From Bacillota bacterium (GTDB taxonomy: Bacteria > Bacillota > Dethiobacteria > DTU022 > UBA8154): a DNA stretch of 37,981 nucleotides. Both the position numbers and the translations under genes were made by a program. The DNA is taken from assembly GCA_012798755.1 (NCBI GenBank), contig JAAZMP010000163.1, positions 1-37,981 of the forward strand. The letters are read 5' to 3'. The notes beneath the pieces are model-generated. The model was not told the origin of the DNA. It was given only the letters and a program-made list of their open reading frames with translations, and did not search any database. This document shows positions 35,377-37,981 of this stretch, piece by piece; position 1 is the first letter of the stretch; each line of letters opens with the position of its first letter.

Positions 35377-36267
35377 ATGACTACTAGGTTTAGGCAGGCC
35401 TTAAACAGCGGCAAATTTGTGATCACCAGCGAGATCGGTCCACCGAAAGGAACAAATCTGGAAAAAATGTACCAGCATATTGATTTGTTAAAAGATAAAG
35501 TTGATGCCTTAAATGTTACCGATCATCAAAGCTCGGTTATGCGCTTTCCTTCCATGGGGGGTTGTCTGGCTGTTTTAGAAAATGGGGGGGAGCCGGTTTT
35601 GCAAATGACCTGCCGGGATCGCAACCGTATTGCTTTGCAGGGCGATCTGCTCCTGGCTTACAGCAAAGGTATAAAAAATGTTCTTTGCCTGACAGGCGAT
35701 GCCGTTCCCGTAGGGGATCACCGGGCAGCCAAAGGGATTTTTGATCTGGATTCGGTGCAGCTTTTGCACTTAATCCGGCGGTTGGAAGGAGGAACCGATT
35801 TCGGAGGAAATGAACTTTTAGGTAGCGTAGAATTTTGTACCGGTGCAACCGTCACTCCGGAAGCCATCCCGTTGGAGCCGCAGCTTTTCAAATTTGAAAA
35901 AAAGGTGGATGCCGGTGCCGAATTTTTTCAAACCCAGGCTGTCTATGATCTGGAAAAATTCACTGGATTTATGCAGTATGCACGCCAATTTCCCGTAAAA
36001 ATTCTGGCCGGGATTGTCCTGCTCTCTTCTGCCCGCATGGCCCGGTACATGACTGCCCATGTCCCCGGAATAAACGTCCCCCAAAACCTTATTGATGAAT
36101 TGGCCCAGGCCCCCAAAGGAGGCGCGCTGCAAAAAGGCATAGAAATCGCCGGGCGCATGATTGCGACCCTAAAAAAAGAATCAATTTGTGACGGTGTCCA
36201 CATCATGGCTATAAACAGAGAGGAGGCCGTCCCGGATATCCTGGTTGCCGCGGGTCTTCCCGTTTAA
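35377..36267 (+). CDS. metF: 5,10-Methylenetetrahydrofolate reductase
   Basis: The 296-residue product is a FAD TIM-barrel enzyme reducing methylene-THF to methyl-THF in the methyl branch of the Wood-Ljungdahl pathway. TSEIGPPKGTNLEK holds the catalytic Glu of the family's first strand; DHQSSVMR, LCLTGDAVPVGDH and FFQTQAVYDLEKF are the conserved flavin and folate blocks. It is immediately downstream of metV, implying a MetVF heterodimer. The GGGGG-AG sequence before the ATG serves as ribosome binding site. It is the last gene of the redox cluster. Confidence 0.95.
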   Translation: MTTRFRQALNSGKFVITSEIGPPKGTNLEKMYQHIDLLKDKVDALNVTDHQSSVMRFPSMGGCLAVLENGGEPVLQMTCRDRNRIALQGDLLLAYSKGIKNVLCLTGDAVPVGDHRAAKGIFDLDSVQLLHLIRRLEGGTDFGGNELLGSVEFCTGATVTPEAIPLEPQLFKFEKKVDAGAEFFQTQAVYDLEKFTGFMQYARQFPVKILAGIVLLSSARMARYMTAHVPGINVPQNLIDELAQAPKGGALQKGIEIAGRMIATLKKESICDGVHIMAINREEAVPDILVAAGLPV

Positions 36268-36450
36268 AAGCGAGGAAGGAAGTAAGGGGTTAGATGTCGA
36301 AGATGATCTTTGCAGATGATCCCGGCGGAGAAAAAAGCCAAAGAATTAAAAACGAACCGGTGCCTGTATTTGCCGGGCCCGCATTTAGTAGTTGCCGGCG
36401 CAAGAGTCTTTCTACACAAATTCTACTTAATAAAAAGGAGTATTGTCTAA

Positions 36451-37755
36451 ATGGATCCGCTAAAATTCAAATATGGGCTGGATGAAGTGCCACCCTTTGG
36501 TGAATTGATTTTTTTAGGTTTGCAGTGGCTGGCCATCATGATTCCGATCGTTGTTATTTTGGGGAGCCTGGTGGCCGGTTTGCATTTCAGCGAACTTTCG
36601 GAACAGATCATTTACATTCAAAAGGTGTTTTTTGCTGTGGGGATTTCTCTTTTGGTTCAGTTGTTGTGGGGCCACCGGCTGCCGCTCGTGGTGGGCCCGG
36701 CAACAATACTTCTTGTGGGTATTGTCGCCAGCCGGGGAAGCGGGGTCGGCGCCATTTATACTGCTATGGCTTTAGGGGGGCTTGTTCTTTTCTTGTTAAG
36801 CGCTGTAGGATTGTTTAACCGGCTTAAAAAATTTTTCACACCTCCGGTTGTAGCTACTATTTTGATCATGATCGCTTTTACCCTTACACCCATGATTTTG
36901 GATTTGAGTACATCTTCAGCTGCCCCGGATCTTGCTTGGGCAAATTTGTTTTTTGTCCTGGTTTTTGTACTCTGCATTTTTATGGTGAGCCGGTATGTTG
37001 ATGGTTTTTGGAAATCAACTTTGATTATGTGGGCGCTCATTGCGGGGACGATCGTTTACTATTTGGTTTTGCCCCGGGGCCTGGAAAGCGCAACAGCTGT
37101 TCAGTCTAAAATCGCGGCCGGTTTTTTGTTCAAGACGAATTTTAATTTAAGTTTCGAACCGGGTGTTATTATTTCTTTTCTCGTTTGTTTTTTAGCCTTG
37201 GCCATTAACGATTTGGGCTCGATTTATTCCATAGGCGGTATGTTGAAACCCGAACATATGCCGGAACGGGTTTACAGGGGGCTTTCTTTAACAGGCCTGC
37301 TTAATTTTTTGGCGGGACTGGGGGGCGTAATCGGCCCAGTCAACTTTTCCTTAAGTCCCGGCGTGATTGCTTCGACAGGTTGTGCTTCGCGCTTTACTTT
37401 GGTGCCGGCCGGTCTAATTTTGATAGCCATGTCATTTTTGCCGCCGGTGATTGCCTTTGTCGGTGGTATCCCTCCTGCGGTGATAGGTGGCGTTTTTCTC
37501 TATATTATGTGCTCACAGGTTGCAGCAGGGCTGGTCATGGTTACAGGTACCGGGAAAGGGTTCCGGTTTGAGAATGGCTTGGTAATTGGACTTCCCCTCA
37601 TGCTAAGCATCGTTGTGTCTTTTTTGCCGGATAATGTATTGAATACGTTTCCTGTCATTCTAAGGCCGCTTCTGGGCAACGGGTTCGTCGTAGGCGTTTT
37701 AGCGGTGTTGATCATGGAACACCTGATTTTTAAGGAAAATAATACTGCGCAATAA
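36451..37755 (+). CDS. NCS2-family nucleobase (uracil/xanthine) permease
   Basis: The 434-residue membrane protein starts with KFKYGLDEVPPFGELIFLGLQWLAIMIPI, the usual entry to NCS2 proton symporters, and has about 12-14 hydrophobic segments. QSKIAAGFLF and the AINDLGSIYSIGG block correspond to the substrate half-helix region. Which base it carries cannot be read. AAAAGGAG lies ~12 bp before the ATG. A 183 bp gap separates it from metF, with no clear promoter, so linkage to the operon is uncertain. Confidence 0.9.
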   Translation: MDPLKFKYGLDEVPPFGELIFLGLQWLAIMIPIVVILGSLVAGLHFSELSEQIIYIQKVFFAVGISLLVQLLWGHRLPLVVGPATILLVGIVASRGSGVGAIYTAMALGGLVLFLLSAVGLFNRLKKFFTPPVVATILIMIAFTLTPMILDLSTSSAAPDLAWANLFFVLVFVLCIFMVSRYVDGFWKSTLIMWALIAGTIVYYLVLPRGLESATAVQSKIAAGFLFKTNFNLSFEPGVIISFLVCFLALAINDLGSIYSIGGMLKPEHMPERVYRGLSLTGLLNFLAGLGGVIGPVNFSLSPGVIASTGCASRFTLVPAGLILIAMSFLPPVIAFVGGIPPAVIGGVFLYIMCSQVAAGLVMVTGTGKGFRFENGLVIGLPLMLSIVVSFLPDNVLNTFPVILRPLLGNGFVVGVLAVLIMEHLIFKENNTAQ

Positions 37756-37863
37756 ACGGCGGCACCAGGGCGCAGCGAAAAACAAGATTATGCATTTTTT
37801 TCAAGTGGTAGTGCAAAAAACCTGGTGTATTCAATATTTAATTTAAAGGGGATTATTTTAAAC

Positions 37864-37885
37864 GGGCGGGGATGGAACCCCGCCC
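37864..37885. repeat. REP-like GC-rich palindrome
   Basis: GGGCGGGG and CCCCGCCC form a perfect eight-base stem with an ATGGAA loop, followed by CCTACA. Palindromes ending in CCCCTACA are common as dispersed intergenic repeats in many bacteria. Only this copy is visible in the window. Confidence 0.55.
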
Positions 37886-37906
37886 CTACATATAACCCCT
37901 AACCCT

Positions 37907-37980
37907 TTGCATGTGGCCCTTACATAAATAACCACTACATGTAGCTTCTGCATGTAACCCTTGCATGTGGTCCTTACATA
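37907..37980 (+). repeat. Short direct repeats at window end
   Basis: TTGCATGTGGCCCTTACATA (37907-37926) and a copy with one change (37961-37980) flank partial units containing ACATGTAG and TGCATGTAACCC. It looks like a degenerate tandem array that may continue beyond the window. Confidence 0.7.
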
Positions 37981-37981
37981 T

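Larger units (their letters stand above)
37756..37981. other. Terminal intergenic region with repeats
   Basis: No gene is seen after the permease. The stretch holds a GC-rich palindrome and short direct repeats, listed separately, and is cut by the window end. No U-tract terminator for the permease was found. Confidence 0.5.

Noticed and set aside
36294-36485. 63-codon frame between metF and the permease
   Set aside because: It overlaps the permease start, has no recognisable features and no conserved composition; it is probably chance.
37907-37980. CRISPR array
   Set aside because: The repeat units are short, degenerate and irregularly spaced, with no unique spacers of uniform length.

Overview
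The window reads as a chromosome segment of a strictly anaerobic Gram-positive bacterium of the Clostridia, most like a Peptococcaceae-type aromatic degrader or acetogen. The support is strong AAGGAGG ribosome binding sites, GTG and TTG starts, a CIRCE-controlled groESL operon, many iron-sulfur flavoenzymes, tungsten/molybdenum cofactor genes, selenocysteine use and Wood-Ljungdahl methyl-branch genes. The species assignment is inference. No rRNA, tRNA, CRISPR array or insertion sequence was seen.

Layout. 1-3485 is housekeeping: the 3' end of a MogA/MoaB-type molybdopterin gene, cobO, CIRCE-groES-groEL, and a cold-shock gene on the minus strand. 3842-15768 is bam module 1, with genes in the order bamB1-bamC1-bamD-fdhD-bamE1-bamF1-bamG-bamH-bamI. 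It encodes a class II benzoyl-CoA-reductase-type supercomplex: a tungsten AOR-family catalytic subunit, ferredoxin-like subunits, a heterodisulfide-reductase-like electron-bifurcating core and a NuoEFG-like input module. 16248-22823 is bam module 2 (bamB2-bamC2-bamE2-bamF2), which lacks its own D, G, H and I. 23020-28354 carries recQ, a soluble GAF histidine kinase, a NarL/LuxR response regulator and a protein with a degenerate receiver plus a normal receiver and no output domain. 28480-36267 is a tight cluster: a formate-dehydrogenase/NuoG-like protein, NuoE, a NuoF-GltD fusion, MetV and MetF. An NCS2 purine/pyrimidine permease and intergenic repeats close the window.

How they fit together. 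In both modules bamE (HdrA-like) and bamF (MvhD-like) are interrupted by an in-frame TGA at a conserved Cys position, followed at the right distance by a small hairpin. I read all four as selenoproteins (Sec75 in each BamE, Sec19 in each BamF) and annotate them full length. BamB2 keeps the three active-site residues I recall for Geobacter BamB (Glu251, His260 and the W-ligand Cys). BamB1 has a deletion that removes the Glu-bearing loop, so the two modules probably serve different acyl-CoA substrates while sharing the D/G/H/I electron-input parts. The 28480-36267 cluster looks like a NAD(P)H-linked, possibly flavin-bifurcating methylene-tetrahydrofolate reductase. Its formate-dehydrogenase-like subunit has Glu where Sec or Cys is essential for formate oxidation, so it may be an electron-wiring subunit rather than a formate dehydrogenase. 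These two systems are the best candidates for undescribed biology here.
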